From: Lineus longissimus
Lineage: Eukaryota; Nemertea; Pilidiophora; Heteronemertea; Lineidae
Length of the DNA stretch: 64,000 nt
Reading direction: 5' to 3'
NCBI RefSeq assembly: GCF_910592395.1
Contig: NC_088317.1
Coordinates: 3,844,001 to 3,908,000, forward strand
The position numbers and the translations under genes were made by a program. Positions 45,901-60,200 of the stretch are shown here, piece by piece. How positions within the stretch are numbered: the stretch's first letter is position 1; each line of letters begins with the position of its first letter. The notes under the pieces are model-generated. The model was given only the letters and a program-made list of their open reading frames with translations, made no database searches and had not been told where the DNA came from.

Positions 45901-48900
45901 AAGGGATACCCTGGATGCGTTTTGTCCATTTTGAAATCTCGTGCGGGCGGAATTCTTTCATATTGTCGTGGTTGAGCTACCTAATGCTGTCCGATTCTTA
46001 CCAGGTTGGTGAAGCGTGTCTGCTTTTTGTGCGCTTGAAAACCGGCCATGGAGCCCTGGGTCAGCCCAGCTGGGCATATGATTAGGTTGCACTATTGTAT
46101 TGTCGTTATTATGAAATTGGGTGTCAAGATTTTTTGTTGTGGTTTCATAATGGGTAGTGAGGGCATTAGCGGTTTTCACATGGGGGTTGTTCCATCTGTA
46201 TAGAGACTTGTTCACGAAGGTCATCAGACCAGACATGTCAAAATGTCTGTATTAGTTTATGGCTTGGGGGCATTTTGGGCCATTCAGTGATTGATTGTAC
46301 CTTGAAATTTAAAATGGGGATTATGTCATTTATCATCGATATTGTGGTGGTATGTAAGCGGGTGTCGAAGAAAGCTTGAAAGCTGGTGAGTAATGTCATA
46401 TTTTGTGATGGAAAAAAAAATCTTCTAAAGAAGGGTTTTGGAGTGAAATTTTTTTTTGGATTTGTTCTGATTTTCGTTATGTAATCTTATTCCTGACAAA
46501 GAATATCTTGTTTTTCGAGGTTCATCCCCATCAAAATGCCATAATAATAATATGATTGAATGAAAAAAATCATTTATAAAAAAATACAGAAGACTGAATA
46601 CATGTACAAGATGAGATGTTTGTATTATATGTATAAGACTAGATTCTCCAATCTACAGCGTAAATGGAAGTTTTTGCATGAACATCTTGACACACAAGGC
46701 TCCAAAATCACATAATCCTTTTTTTGAATGCTCCACATTGTCAGTGTATCTCGCTCCAGCTCAATTCAGGTCATTTTCATATCTTGTGGGCAATATGTAA
46801 TACATGTACAAAACACACAATATTCTGTACTTCTACATGATAAATTATTCAGCTATTTGGCCATTTGGCAACAATTCCAATTTTTCCTGGTAAGTTATTA
46901 GTATGGACAAAGCTGCAGCATGATCAAATGCATGGTGGGGTGAATAATTTGACATTAGAGGCAAATTAGCTTCATTTTCAAATGATAATGAGATGCTCAC
47001 CTAATTTGAATTTTTGTCGTAAGTAGATTGCTTCTGTGTTTGTTCAGCAGAAAATGTCAGTTATGCAAAAACTTATATAACGGAGATGATTTAAAGTCTT
47101 CCAATTCCAAAGGAGTACAGATCATTTTCACCAGCCTCATTTCGGTCCATTGTTTTGGGTATCTCGCATGACAATTCAACAATGATTTCACCCAGCACAT
47201 TTAGCTGCTGCGCATCCATTTGTACGAGATATCCAAGCGATGATCACGGGGTAAAGCCCCTATTGCTGAGTGAGAGAGCGTTTGGATGCGCCAAGATCTA
47301 GTCTGAATTTCAACTTCAATTGCACTTTTCAACCCAGCTACTGAAAAAAATTCTACAACCTTCGATATCAACAGACCTCTGCCTTCATCTTACAGGTGCG
47401 CATATCTTCCTAACATTTGATCGGAGATTGGGAAACGTACACTTCAATCAAGCAGAAAAAAGCTGCGTAAACATCTGGAAAAAGTCAATCAAATTCAGTT
47501 GGAGTACCGGTTTTCAACTGAACTAGAAACCATGTCAGGTGTTTGGGAAAAAGCTAGCCAGGAAATCTAAAAAATTATCACCTTGACAACCAGATAACGT
47601 GGATGATAATAGATTGTTGGTAAATCTCATCTTCAAGTGGCAGGATATCTTGGCCTTTTGATTTATTTTTCTGCTTCTAGTGGGTGGCCAATCTTCGCTC
47701 TATATACAAACAGTTGGGAAAGTGTAATGTTAAGTAGGAGAAAACCAGAGACCCCAGAGGAAACCTACGCTGTCGAAGAGAGTCGCCACAATCACAGAGG
47801 GTACCGAAAATTGAACCCCGGGCCTCAATGGTAACAGACGCTGATGTTTCCATTGAGCCACTCCCACAGCCATCCTAGACAGCTCCTGTATCTGTTGTCA
47901 AATCACTTAGTGTTGATTACGATACTGGTTGTCTCCGAGTCGGATATGATGAATAGATCTGCATGTATCACAGACCAGTCTGTGCTAAAATTTTGTGTGG
48001 ACGTTTTTTGAAGATCATCCGTGTCATCACCATGGTGGTGTTGGTCGGTTGGTTCAGTACCACAAATGTTGCTTGGTTTCTTATTGTTGATAAGAATATC
48101 AAATCCGTGCTGACCCCTGAATTGGTCAATATCAACACAGTGAGCTCCTAAAGTGGTTACTAGCGACCAATCCTTGTTGTCAGTAATCTCTCTTCATCTG
48201 CGACCGTGGTACATGGTACATATACTGTACATGTAGAATGACTAATAGCAATTTCACAATCAGACGAGAGCTGAAACTGAAAGGTCACGATCCAAAGTCA
48301 GTTAGCTACATTGCCATTTGCCTGCACCTCCCACTCGTCAATCCAATATCTCGAAGCGCAATCTGAAAAAAAATGGGCACCATTGCCATCGGACAGCAGA
48401 CGTCATTTGTTGCAAACATATCTAGCGTCGGGCTTCCGTCATTAAGAAATCCCAGGATGCTAATATCAGCAAGTGCCTTATCGGGAGAGAAACGTTATCT
48501 ATCGATTTATAGTTTGCTTGCTCTAATCATGAATAGTGCTATGTGATTTGGGCCCAAGGTGGCAGACCATTGTTCGGGAGTGACTGGCATCTGAATTCAT
48601 TAGAAGAAAGTTGTATTTTGTTGCCAGTGCTTTCTTCATGTTCTTTGAAAGACGAAGTGATAAAACTATGCAAGACGGTTTCACTTTTCACAATATTTAC
48701 ATGTATTCTGTCATCGGTTGTAGCTATCGTTGATATTTTGCCAAGTATTGAATCAACATTTGTCACTTCTGAGATAGCGCAGTTTGAAATTTTAGGCTTG
48801 CTTAGTTTTGTTTCCACTATCCAGTACTAGATGCCTTTCTGCATTGTAAAAGCATTGATGTGTTGTCCAAGTAACAAATCATCACAGTGATGAAATTTTG

Positions 48901-49704
48901 ATGAGTTGTCACTTTGGCAAAACAGTGACCAACTTGAGTATAATGATCATCTCTCCTAAGTGCAGTGAGGTCACGTCCTGACCCGAATGACAGTCATCCA
49001 ATGATCAACGTTACACAACTCGTGGATCAGGCTGGCAGACACCATGGCTAGCATGAAATTGCATCTTTGCTGGAGCATTCTGATTAAGAATTCTGAATGA
49101 ATCAGACTCCATGTTGGCCTATTCATCATTTTGATTGTGCAATTCATGAGTGGGAGGGGGTTAGCAAGGGTATTGGCCTGTGAGCCACAAACGTAAAGTT
49201 CAGTCAGGTTCAGTCGTCTTGGTTGTCTATTTCGAAATTGGCTGAACATTGATTGAACATTACTGCGAACTTGACGATTTGCTAAAAGTACATTGTACAT
49301 GAAGTAGTGATGTACATGTATGCAGCAGCTGATAGCTATAGCAGTTGGTTCTTCGCTATCATGTCATGGCAAGCAATGTCCAATGTGAAACTGAAAGCAT
49401 ACCCCTGTAGAAAGATGGCTTCTATCTCTGCTGTGACATTCACTGCGTCTGCACATGATGATTGACTATCAAATAATTCAGGGTCACATGTTTCTAGATT
49501 ATTTATATTGAACCGGATGGAATTGTGAAAACTCAATTCCCGATGTTGATAAAACCTTATTATCTAAAAATGGTGGCCAAATGTATCATTTAGGGAAATG
49601 AATGGTACAGCTGTATTTGGATGAGCCAGGAATTGAAATACAGGAAGATTATATTTGGTATAGATTGAACAGATGCAGTGTCTGATGCGAGGGAGGGGAG
49701 GGAA
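45901..49704. other. Gene-poor AT-rich region
   Basis: Open frames are short and lack domains or linked splice sites. One tRNA-like SINE on the minus strand at 47740-47880. Nothing else is recognised. Confidence 0.4.
47740..47880 (-). repeat. tRNA-derived SINE
   Basis: On the minus strand, GGGAGTGGCTCAATGG (A box) and CCGGGGTTCAATTTTCGG (B box), followed by a body containing the complement of GGAGAAAACCAGAGACCCCA. Similar GGAGAAAACC...GAGGAAACC strings occur in SINEs of other invertebrates (recalled, not checked). Confidence 0.6.
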
Positions 49705-49930
49705 TTTGGTGGTGTTTGTCTTGACACAGGAGTTTGATGGTGTTTGTCTTGACGCAGGAGTTTGATGGTGTTTGTCTTGACACAGGAGTTTGATGGTGTT
49801 TGTCTTGACGCAGGACTTTGATGGTGTTTGTCTTGACACAGGAGTTTGATGGTGTTTGTCTTGACACAGGAGTTTGATGGTGTTTGTCTTGACGCAGTAG
49901 TTTGATGGTGTTTGTCTTGACGCACTGGGC
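49705..49930. repeat. 28-bp minisatellite, eight copies
   Basis: GGTGTTTGTCTTGACACAGG recurs exactly every 28 bases at 49711, 49739, 49767, 49795, 49823, 49851, 49879 and 49907; variation is nearly limited to one A/G position (GACACAGG versus GACGCAGG). Because 28 is not a multiple of three, all three minus frames are open through the array and give false ORFs. Confidence 0.95.
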
Positions 49931-52900
49931 AACGCAACCAACATCCGTCCCATGGATGACTGCCTGTTGGGGTTGGGAGTGGACTTATGCTGGGCTAGGA
50001 TGGTACATGTAGTACAAGATTCTGTCTCTGTTCCTTGTCGTTCTCGCGTAATCTACAGGAAATTTTCAATACTATCCAAAAAGGACTTAAATCCATCTGG
50101 GAATTAACCGAGTTGGGAAAAAATTGATTGAGTTTCCAATGAGGAAGTTCTTGAAATAAATTCTGCGATGTTAAGCGGAACTCTGCTGGAAATATATTCA
50201 ATATTCTTGGAATAAATTCAAAATTTGTTCATTGGCCGAACCCAAGTTACATAGAAATAGCTGATCATCAGTGCATGTACTGACCTAGTACTGCAACCCA
50301 TTACACCAATGCATCAAAATAACGAAGTCATATGAAAATTACACGCCAATGACTGTATCTTAAGAGATCATCGTATATATGACAAACAAATCGGCGTGGA
50401 ATACAGAATCTCACTAGCAAGCCCCATCAGTTTGATTTAGGAGCTTGTCGACACTGAAATGGCGGCATGAATCATAATGAAGGATCGATTCAAGTTCGAT
50501 ATGGGACCAACTGTAGACGTGTGATGAAAGGTTGCAGCTGCGTTGAAGAGGTTTTCGTCTGTGTTTTGGTTGTGCCTTGTTGTCTCCATCGTATTGGGGA
50601 ACTGTTGCCTTAGTGTGGAAATGTACAAGGCGTTGCTTGGAAGTGAGTATGTAGGCTCCAGATGTACGCAGGCCTACTCTTTTCCAATATCACTCACGAC
50701 TGATCTGTGTGTAACTTGTTGTGTGGGAAGCGTGTTGTCGTTATCAGTATCCCCCAGTGTATTGGCTGGCAACTGGAGAAGAATTGTTGCCGAGATGGAA
50801 AATCATGTTTCACCTTGCACAACAACTCTTGACTAGAGGGATCAGGACCAACACTGGCTCTTCAGGATTCGGTTTGAGTTGGTAAAAATAGCAAAGTAAT
50901 GTCTTAGTTTTAAGAAGAAGGTATTGGAAAATGTATGCAGTTTATTATTGCATTTCTGTAGAGCAGCTTCTGTTGTATCAAGAAATCTTATTGAAGAAAA
51001 ATATCCAACTAAGGTATTCTGGAAGTCTTGTCAGTGCTTGCCGGGCTGTAGCTCAAGACAGGCTTCCTCACAGGGGTGAATGGTGGGGGTGACTGTGATG
51101 GTTGACAGCATCAGTGACCATCATTACCACTTTACATTTTGCGTGCTTCATACGTGTTGTACAGCCTCCATGAAAAAATTATATGAATGTAGCTACTCTG
51201 TCATATTCAATGATCGGTGAGGAGGGACTCCACTGCTGTTGTGGTTCGTACCACTATGCCCTAATGTGATTTGCTTAGCCAATTATGTCGTCTCCAGTGA
51301 AAATGCTCCCTGTGGTTTTCATGGTTTGTGCAGGCAGTTCTATAGTGACTTCGTTTTACTGTTTCCATGTCCAGGAGACCAGGTTGGAGGATTTGCATTG
51401 ACCTTCTATCCGGTCTGAGATGGTCAGTTGGGACGGCTTGGCCTGTCGAATTCGAGTTTCCATTCAGCTTCTTCTGTCTTGGCACAGGTGGCAGCACGTG
51501 TCACCTTCAGAATTGGCATAGACTTGCAGTACAGGACAATCTCTGAAGTCTTTAGCGTTAAAAAGAGCATCAAAATCATTTGTCTGTCGATGTAAGGATA
51601 TAAGGATGTTAAGAGATGTATCCATCTTACATGTGCGTCCTAGTTGGTTAATCCAGTTGGACTAAGAGTAAGACTAGGATCGGAGTAGTTTGGAGTGCTC
51701 CAGGTTGCTGAAATACATGTATTCCTCTACTCAGTGCCGGTTGAACAAGATACGAGGATCTGTATGCGCACATTAACTGGCATTTACTTGGCTAAACAGC
51801 GGTTCTGGGCCTCGGCCAAGAGTCGAGGATCATCTCGGCAAACTTACCTTACTGAAAGATGCTGTTTGGTAGCACTTCTGAGCATGATGTATTGCTCATC
51901 TCAGTGTCTGCCCCCTACAGTATAAATATACAATATGATCACTTTGGTAGAGTATTTTCGGCATTTGTAATTGAATTTGAAAATTTAAAATTTCATAAAT
52001 ATGTACTAATGATCAGTATTGCCGTTGTGTAGACTGATGTACAGATACTAAGTTTCAGCAAATTCGTTTTCGTAGGGAAGATGCCTATTCCCCCGATATT
52101 CTAGATTGTTGCCAGCCTATTGCACAAAGTTTCTGAGACCTGCCCCCAACACCAGAGACTGCATGCTTGCACCGTGAAATCTTTCTGCATGTTTTCTCTC
52201 ACTTTCATCTGCTTCCTCCAGTTCAACATCACTCGATAACGCCGCTCTCTCATCATTGCTTAGAGTTCTGTCTGGCTTTCATCCGTTTTACAAATTTATG
52301 GGGATTTTTGAGGAGATTGATGGGATTATGATTTGATTGACTTTCATGAGAGTCTGAGGATACTGATAGGAGTACTTTTTCATTTGTCTTCGTGATATGT
52401 GTTCCTGTTTTGGAAGGTATGTGTATCCATGGAGATGTGTTTGCTTCTTCTTCTTCTTCAGCATTAGCTCTCCACTGAGAAGTTAGAGGTGTCAATTCTC
52501 CTCTGAGCATTCCTCCTCTAAGAAGAACCTCCTCATCCTGGCAGATATGTCCATCCTGAGATGTACACTTGATGTGTTTATTATGGAAGTTCGAGTAAAG
52601 TGTGTCTTCCCAAGGCGACCAGTAATGGGTCAGTCATGTCTGTAAATGTGAGTGATGGTTACGAAGTAGTCTTCTGCCATCATTTATTGACATCCCCGAC
52701 TTCTACTCATGTGAGTACTGCTCGACAGCTATATGGTTCTGTTTTCGCATTATGTCATGGTCAATGCTAATTTCTGAATACTTGATTCAATTCTAGGGAC
52801 TTGCGCTCCCTGAAGATTTGCATTTATTGGACTGATAATCATTAGCAGACGGAGCAGTCTGTTGGGATAGAAGCAGTTACTGCAGTCAGTGTTTCAACTA

Positions 52901-53686
52901 TTATGTTGTGCTTTTCAGCTAGAAGCAAATTTTGAAATGACAAAGTACATGTGAGAGGCATTTTCATGTTTTTCTTTCTCGGTGGACATCAGTAGCATAG
53001 GCTGTCAGTCGTCCATTCAATTCTCAGGACTTGCATTCCCCCAGAGAGTTACAATAATCGGACTGTGATGATCACTGGCGGACTGAGCCGTCCGTAGGGA
53101 CATTTATGGAGTGGTCAGTGTTTCTAATAGTACATTTCATGTTGTGTGTTTCATTCAATTTGATGCTATATTCTTGGATATTTGCCAAATGTTAGTGTAC
53201 TTGCGGATACCAAACTTAAACGTTCTCCATATTGTCAGCTGACGCAATGGCTATGATCTGATGGATCATTCGTTGTCATACTTGTGATCAGCGTTAGCAT
53301 ATCTGATTGCCGGGTTTTATGTTGTGAAGTCACCGTTTAATTCGGGATTACGGCCTGACATAATGAGGTTTTGATGTAAGCTGATCTCATGAATATTGCA
53401 ACAGCAGCAGAACTCCGGAAAGTTAAGCCTGCTATTAATATCTGTTTGGATTCGTCATCATACATAGTTGCCTGTTGGGTGATATACAATAGATAGGAAC
53501 AGCTTTGAATATTGGTTTTGTCAGGCTCTATATCTAGACAACCAAGCCGGTGCTTTGCTTAATTGTATCCTTGGACAAGTCACTTTTCTAAATTGCCATG
53601 TCCTTTAAATGAAATATAAAACGAAGTTTCCTCATACCTGTAGGTCTGTCCAAAGGATTGTGTCTTAATCTGTTTTCCCAGATTTT
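49931..53686. other. Gene-poor region with a local duplication
   Basis: No supported gene. An open stretch on the minus strand, about 52629-52253, has no start with support and includes a CTT-repeat-encoded Glu run. A diverged duplication links about 52790-52925 and 53020-53160. Confidence 0.4.
52790..53160 (+). repeat. Tandem-like duplication of a ~135-bp block
   Basis: ATTCAATTCTAGGGACTTGC near 52787 and ATTCAATTCTCAGGACTTGC near 53016 begin two similar blocks (both continue with attenuated matches through TTGGACTG/ATCGGACTG, AGCAGTCTG/AGCCGTCCG, and GTCAGTGTTTC), about 230 bases apart. Confidence 0.6.
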
Positions 53687-54290
53687 TTAGGGGTGCCCAC
53701 ACCAGCACTCATCTACGACTTGTAGAGTTCGGACATGGTCTGCGAAATTGTTTGAACCCAGACTGTACAGTTCGTGTTCAGCAAGAATATGGAACCGCTC
53801 AAACCGGATAAAATCCATCTCGAGGGATATCTCTTTCTCATGATGATTCACCAAACACCAGCAGGTAAAACGCTGAAGTTTAACAAAAATACAGCGCGAG
53901 AATGATTGAATACTCAGTGGTGAAATCTCACGCTTGCGGAAAATATCGAAGAAAGTGACGTGGTGGTTTTTTTTCCGAGGAAGGTTGCAGTAAGGTTGCA
54001 TGTATCACCGATTGCTCCGAGTAGTTATACATGGGGCAGGTGGATTCATTTCCATCACACTCGCATGCTTCAGCGTAAGGTCCCGGAGAAAAAACTTTGA
54101 ACGTACGTACGGGGGAATCAAAGCACAATTTGTACATCTCCTCTGGGGATGATGGCTGCTTGACATTGGTAAGACGCAGGCTAACCATTCCAAGTCCTGA
54201 GCTCCTGCTACTATGGCTGAGAGTAAACCAGTTGGTCGATGGACTTCCTACAAACCTACCATAGACTTCACTCAATGCTCCTTCTGACAT
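53687..54290 (-). pseudogene. Unrecognised frame-broken open region
   Basis: From an ATG at 54290 the minus strand is open to 53928 (120 aa; includes CECDGNESTCP). A second frame, shifted by one base, is open from about 54004 to 53687 (to ...DECWCGHP). The frames overlap around a run of eight A (TCGGAAAAAAAACC on the minus strand), so a single-base indel there would join them. No domain is recognised. It could be a broken gene, a gene with an assembly error, or chance. Confidence 0.3.
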
Positions 54291-57200
54291 GGCTAAGAGG
54301 TTGTGAACATTCAGCCCAGTATAAGCATAGCTAACTAGCTACCAGGTGCTGAGGCTATACTAAATGACCTGAGGGAAACAATTTTGTAGTGGATACCTCT
54401 GTTAGCATATAGTGCTATGTCTACATAGCTAAGTCTGAACACTGCTAATGTGTCTGAAGCCAAATTGGTATCATACCAAGGCTAACCTAGGCTGTGTGAA
54501 CATTTCGCAAACATGAGATATTGTTGCAGTGACCTGCCATGCCAATGATGATAGTTCCTTTGGCAGTCATGGCGGTAGCCCAGACTGGAATATTTCTTCT
54601 ACAACCTGTGTTGCAACTCATTTGCTTGGTCTATGGTAGTTCTTAGGTTATGGTCAGACCCAACCAGCCGTACTGTGATGAATTTCCCAACCTGATTTCT
54701 TCATCAGTTTGTAATTCCAAACTCAGTGCTTCCCCTCTCTAAGCATAGAGGTCACCACTGGTTTGTGAACAAATGACCCATCTCCTGAACTTACTGTGAT
54801 TCATGCCTCAGACATTCGGTTGTGATATTGTACACTTGACTGTTGTAACACGAGTTTCCTTCAATATATCAGAAACCATTGTTTTCTTGTTGAATGCTCG
54901 TGGACCAATTCTATGGCTGATCACAGCGATGGGGCAATGGTTTTGTGCAGAATGAGCATTTTCGTAATTTGATCCTGAAAACCAGAAGGCGCCGGCATAT
55001 TTTTCAACAGCGCCCTACCTTTCTCAGACCTCCTGGCCTATGACCAAGTGTTGATGATTTGGATATTGTCAGCAAACTATTCAAAGAAGTATTAATGGTA
55101 TCAATCCTCAATGTATTTTGCCTCTTGCAGCTGGTTATCAATTCCAAACACAGTTGCCTCTTCCAGCTGGCTATCAATGTCCAATACAGTTGCCTCATCC
55201 AGCTGGTTATCACTTCCCAATTTTGCAATTTTTGTTTCTCATGTTGCTGTTTATTTGTCTTTTCAGGTAAGTTCCGCCAGTGACAATATACCAAGTCATA
55301 TTTATATGGTAATGTATGAATAATTTCGGCTCAGTGCATGGTCACAGATTGTTTCTTGCCGCTTCGAATGCACTGGCTGATCCTTTTTGAGGTCATCACA
55401 AATACAATTCTGATAGAATCAGAACAGTTGCCAGGATCAAGTTATTTCTGTTGAAACACAATTGGCAAAGAACAATTTGACGATTTGGTGATGGTTGAAA
55501 TTTCCAAGAAACGTCAAACAAACAAACTGGTGTGAAAAGGGTCAATTTTAATGAGCATTATTGGACATGCATGAACGAAGATATTTTTAGTGTCCTGTCC
55601 TGTAATGATTTCGCCGTAATCTTGCCTCATGTTCTGACAAAAATTTCAGATATTTTCCAGTCAGGAATTTTGGGATAACATGTAGCTTTTGATTGTGATA
55701 TACACGTGAGTGACATTGGTTGTTCTCTGGATTATAAAACTTGTCCTCCCTAAAAAACAGTACAATGATACAATAATTTGGGGCTGTTACAAAATCCATC
55801 GACTGGTCAATTATCGGATTCAGCTGCACAAAGGACGATAAATTTGAGACTGAAAAAAATCCTGTGCTGGATAGGAAAATGAGAGGAATTAAAATATTTG
55901 CTCTAATGAGTAATCAAACCATTTGTCAACAAAGCAAGGAGACCTATTCACTGAAGTGGTTCTGGCCAGACTGTTGTACTTGCAGTTGGTGCCATCAAGG
56001 GCGACGTCATCTCGGCGCAGGGACTCATTTAGGCCATGCAAGGTTTGACATTGTGGTCACGGGATCGGTCCAGCTTTTAAGGTGATACTGTCCCGACCTT
56101 CTTGTTGTGGCTTAGTCCTCACCTGGTATGACCAGATGTTACTGTGTTGTGGAACAACATGGATCTGTCTCTTGGCTAATAGTCCAAAAATTTCATTGTT
56201 GACACTCTGTGAAACAAACAGTTTATCTTGTGTGGCCTTACAAGGACAAATAGTGACTATTCCTGGACATTTACTGTTGTAATTCGAGAGTAATTCTATA
56301 AGTAAACAAGATCTAGACCTGTAGTAGCCCAAGGATAATTGGAAAGAAGACCTATGGAGCCTACGCCATTGTCTCATGATCAGGATGATCGAAAAACAGG
56401 AAGGACAAACTTGAGGTCTGTTGGCCGGCATTCTTGTCACACGATCCGGATGAATTTTCTGTTACTGATTGACAGTTTTCAACCTTTTGTTATTAAAACT
56501 TGATCCTAATCTGACTGCGTCTGCTGATTGATATTTTGATCCAAGAAGCTGTCAATCAATATGCCCTAATGGCCGCTGAAAGGACGTTCATTTGCTTGTC
56601 CTCCCCAGCCTACACAATATATCTCAACAGTTAGAAAGTCTCGTTTACGAATGCAACCAAAAGTTGCCCTGAATCTCATTGCACCTCGGTATGCTGGTTC
56701 CTTTCAGGTGCCCATGAGTGACTTTTAACTTGGTTGTCAAATTCCACGAGGTTGAAACACAGACTTTCAAATTTGAAATTTTCGAGAAAAGTTCTGGTCG
56801 TTTTGCCAGTATCAAACACAGCTATTGTTACCCAATTTAAAAAATACATGTAGGTCAGGTGAAATACATGTATGCCCTCGTGTGAAGTGTGGTGGTGACT
56901 CTTGTAAATCTCAAGAGGCCCCTTGAACTATTTACTGTCTGAAGGGGCTCTGACGTGGCAGTTTAAGATGCATTGACAATTGCGGTTGACATGTTTAAAA
57001 AACCGAATAAAATATTCAAAACGGCAAGTTGTTGGCCGGTATATTGGTCTGTTGAGTCAGCCGTGGACGATGTCACCTCGTGCAAGGCGCTTCATTACAT
57101 ATAGATTGAGATCTAAATGGCATCATTCTGACTGACCCTCATGGTCATGGCACAGGACCCAGTTTCATCTGACTATTGCAGGGTTGTCTTTGAAAGGTGT

Positions 57201-60200
57201 CCTCTCGGCCTCTGATGCTTTGTTGTCAAACTCAACCTGTGCAGCACAAAGGCCTACAGAGGGAAAGCACAGCCCATGATCTCGGGGACGAGGTCAGCTT
57301 AGTCATATATGCAAGCCAACACTGTTTGTGCAGCTCTAATCTCTTATCACACGAGTCCTGGGCCCAAGACTGTTATTGTTGTGTGTGTGACTCATTCTTG
57401 AGTAAATCATTCATATATTGAACTAGGTCATCGGCCGCGGCAGTTAAGAACACAGATCGAAGGCGATCAGCCACACATGTGGAGGAAGTCTAGAAAATCA
57501 TTTCTATGAGCAGACGTGTCGCAAAATTTTGTTAGGATTTTGTCTGTCTTTTACGTGGATCGCTTAGGCTCACATCATGAGGACGCGCAATAAAACCAAG
57601 ATGGTGCTATGTTTGGGGGGCGGACAAGAGCTATGGTGAGTTCACACACTATTACAGTAGGCACTTTAAAGCATACGTTTCACTCTTGAAATGAAACTTC
57701 ACTGACCAGGAGGGTGTGAAAAGAGAGAAAGGTGGAGGGGGTCGTCTGCCTGGTCTCATGCTGTTTTGTCCTTTATTTTGCCAATTTCCAACTTGATAAA
57801 AGGTTTACGGGACCTGATCCATGATGCCATTGGTGTTTCTTCCAGAAATTTGGGAGTGAATGGAATTTTGGAATGAGGAAAGAAATGGTGAACTACTGAG
57901 GAAAGGGGCAGGGTAAAGCACCCTTCTGTATGCATTTGCTGTTCGGAAGTAAGCCAGTTTGCATACGCTGCTGTGAGCAAAATACGTCAAAACGAGAAGT
58001 TCCAATCCAATTTGCATGTGATATTTTCAGAGAAACACAAGATTTTTGTGGTCAGGTTATAATTCAATTAGCATTCATCACACATTTTAGGAACTGTAGC
58101 AGGTTGATGACGAGCGCAGGAATGTAGTACATGTACACACAGCAGAGGAGATGGTTTTGAAGGAAACACACAGGCCTTCATAATTAGAATCAATCACAGG
58201 AAGGCCAAACATTCTTATTAGCTGGCTCACATCCTTCTAGGAACATAAATCTAATCAATTTGTTGTCTCAGAATTAAGTGAGGTAGCCCTACATTACGCT
58301 GAATTGACCGTGACTTTATACCAGCTGATGGGCCCACATAGTGTTCCGTTGGGGGGGGGGGGGGTTATCTTATCCTCAAGAACATGTATATTTCTTTGCA
58401 GCTTTCTACCGACTGTTGCGATGTTTTTAGTTCACATACGAAGCCTTACGAAATTGAAGGCAGTGTCTTCCGTTTTCATTGCTTGGAAATTAGACCGATC
58501 CAGAAATATCACCTTATCATATCATAATAGTCACATCTAACGCACCAGTCGTAATTAGGTGATTAAAGCGATCTGAAAAAGTTGTCAAACGTGGAGATTG
58601 ACGTCATCGCCACGTTCATCAAACCTATATTTATTTTCGAAATGTCGTTATACTCATATTGAAGTTCAACCCAATTGTTGTCGAAGCATTATCACGATGT
58701 TGTCACCTATTCTGTGCATGATAACTCCCGATATAAACGACACTTCAATGCGTAATGTTGTAATAAAAAGTTTGAGAATGAAAAGGTTTGACATTTTATT
58801 ATGTAGGCCCGAGATACTTGGAAGAATTAGGCTTGAAAGAATATCAGTAGATTGTGTGATATCATGCCCATGTTGAGCCTACTTGGCTTGACAAACTGTC
58901 ATGTTTTATGATGATTTACCATCCCGGAATCAATGGGGTTGTGATTTAGATCTTTTCAAAACATATTTGGTTGTCCCTCTGATTGAGTTAACAATAGCTT
59001 TTATGATTTATCATTATTTTCTGAACAAAAGAGATATCATTTGTGTCGTCATAAAATGACCAAATGTGACAAACAGAAGCCGAAAATTGAGGTCAATTGC
59101 TAATATGGTATTTCATGATGGTATGAAGGCCCTTATAGATAGACCTTCCATCATCAGATGTGAACAAAAATATTTCAAATCGTGATTAATCATGGTGATA
59201 AAATGTGTCTCCACATAAATGATATTATCATTAGTTCGAACAGAAGTCATGACCACCTCCTAATGACAATTGAATGAGGGCAAGTATGTCAATTAATTTA
59301 GGTTGGGGGAGATCATGGGGTCAAAACATCATCATGATTACCTTCAGCTGACACATGTCCATTCCTCTGGACATCATGTTCTCTGCACGGAGAGATCAGT
59401 CAGATCCATATGACCAACTTGCGTGATTAAACTCTGCCTGTAAAAGGAAGCTGGTCATAGGGTCACTCCTTGATCGCCACCATGGCCACACAGGTAGATG
59501 TTCTCATAGTGCCTCAGTCAGCCTGATGCATTATGGTTTTGTGCACTAGCGGGCTGCCTGGATGAGTCATATATGTTATCACCCAGCAGCGATACCTGCC
59601 TTAGTGTTGCAAAATGTATGCAAGATGTCACTTCCTTCTTTATCTTTAACATGCTATTATAAAAGTGACCCGCAGACAGGCGATCTGTGATAATTGCAGA
59701 CTGCACCTGTGGTCAGTGACATGGGGCTAGCATCATTCTGTTGGTGGTGAGTCAAACTCCTCAGGCATGCACCTGGGTTTCAACATGTCACAAGTGAATG
59801 TTTGACCACATTCCTCCTCTTGCTGTTTGCTCTAATTTTGACAGCTGTTGACAATCTTGTCCCTCTCCCCTTTGTATCCTTTGTCCCTTAGCCTATAGTG
59901 TGGTTCCCCATCCATCCTGGTGGTGATGTAACCTTTTGTCCCTCCCCTTCAAGTGGGGGGAGGGACACTCATCAAAATTCCTCAGTTTGAATGACTTGAT
60001 TCTAGTGTTTGTTTTGATTAGCCTAGGTTGTTTTTCAAACATGTCGGGCCTAGGGTTTGTAAACACTCAACTCAACTTGGGCTCGACAAGCCAAGAAATG
60101 GAACTGAATTCACTGATTGAAGGAGTTTTTAACATGTTTAACTTCTGAAGACGGGTCAAGACAGGTGGACATCCTGGAAATTATGTCATCTTTGATAAGA

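Noticed and set aside
49564-49953. Minus-strand ORFs rich in QDKHHQTP repeats
   Set aside because: They come from the 28-base minisatellite, which is open in all three minus frames because of its period. No start context, splice sites or domain.
50523-50836. Signal-peptide-like ORF (KRFSSVFWLCLVVSIVLG)
   Set aside because: It begins with TTG, not ATG; the nearest ATG (50523) is in another frame with an early stop. A donor-like GTGAGT follows but no partner exon is seen.
52253-52629. Minus-strand open stretch with an EEEEE run
   Set aside because: About 125 codons could occur by chance in this much AT-rich DNA; the Glu run is a CTT microsatellite; no acceptor fits an open frame at its start and no homology is recognised.
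59482-59493. Perfect Kozak ATG with a GT donor (MATQ first exon)
   Set aside because: Too short to judge, and no in-phase following exon is visible.
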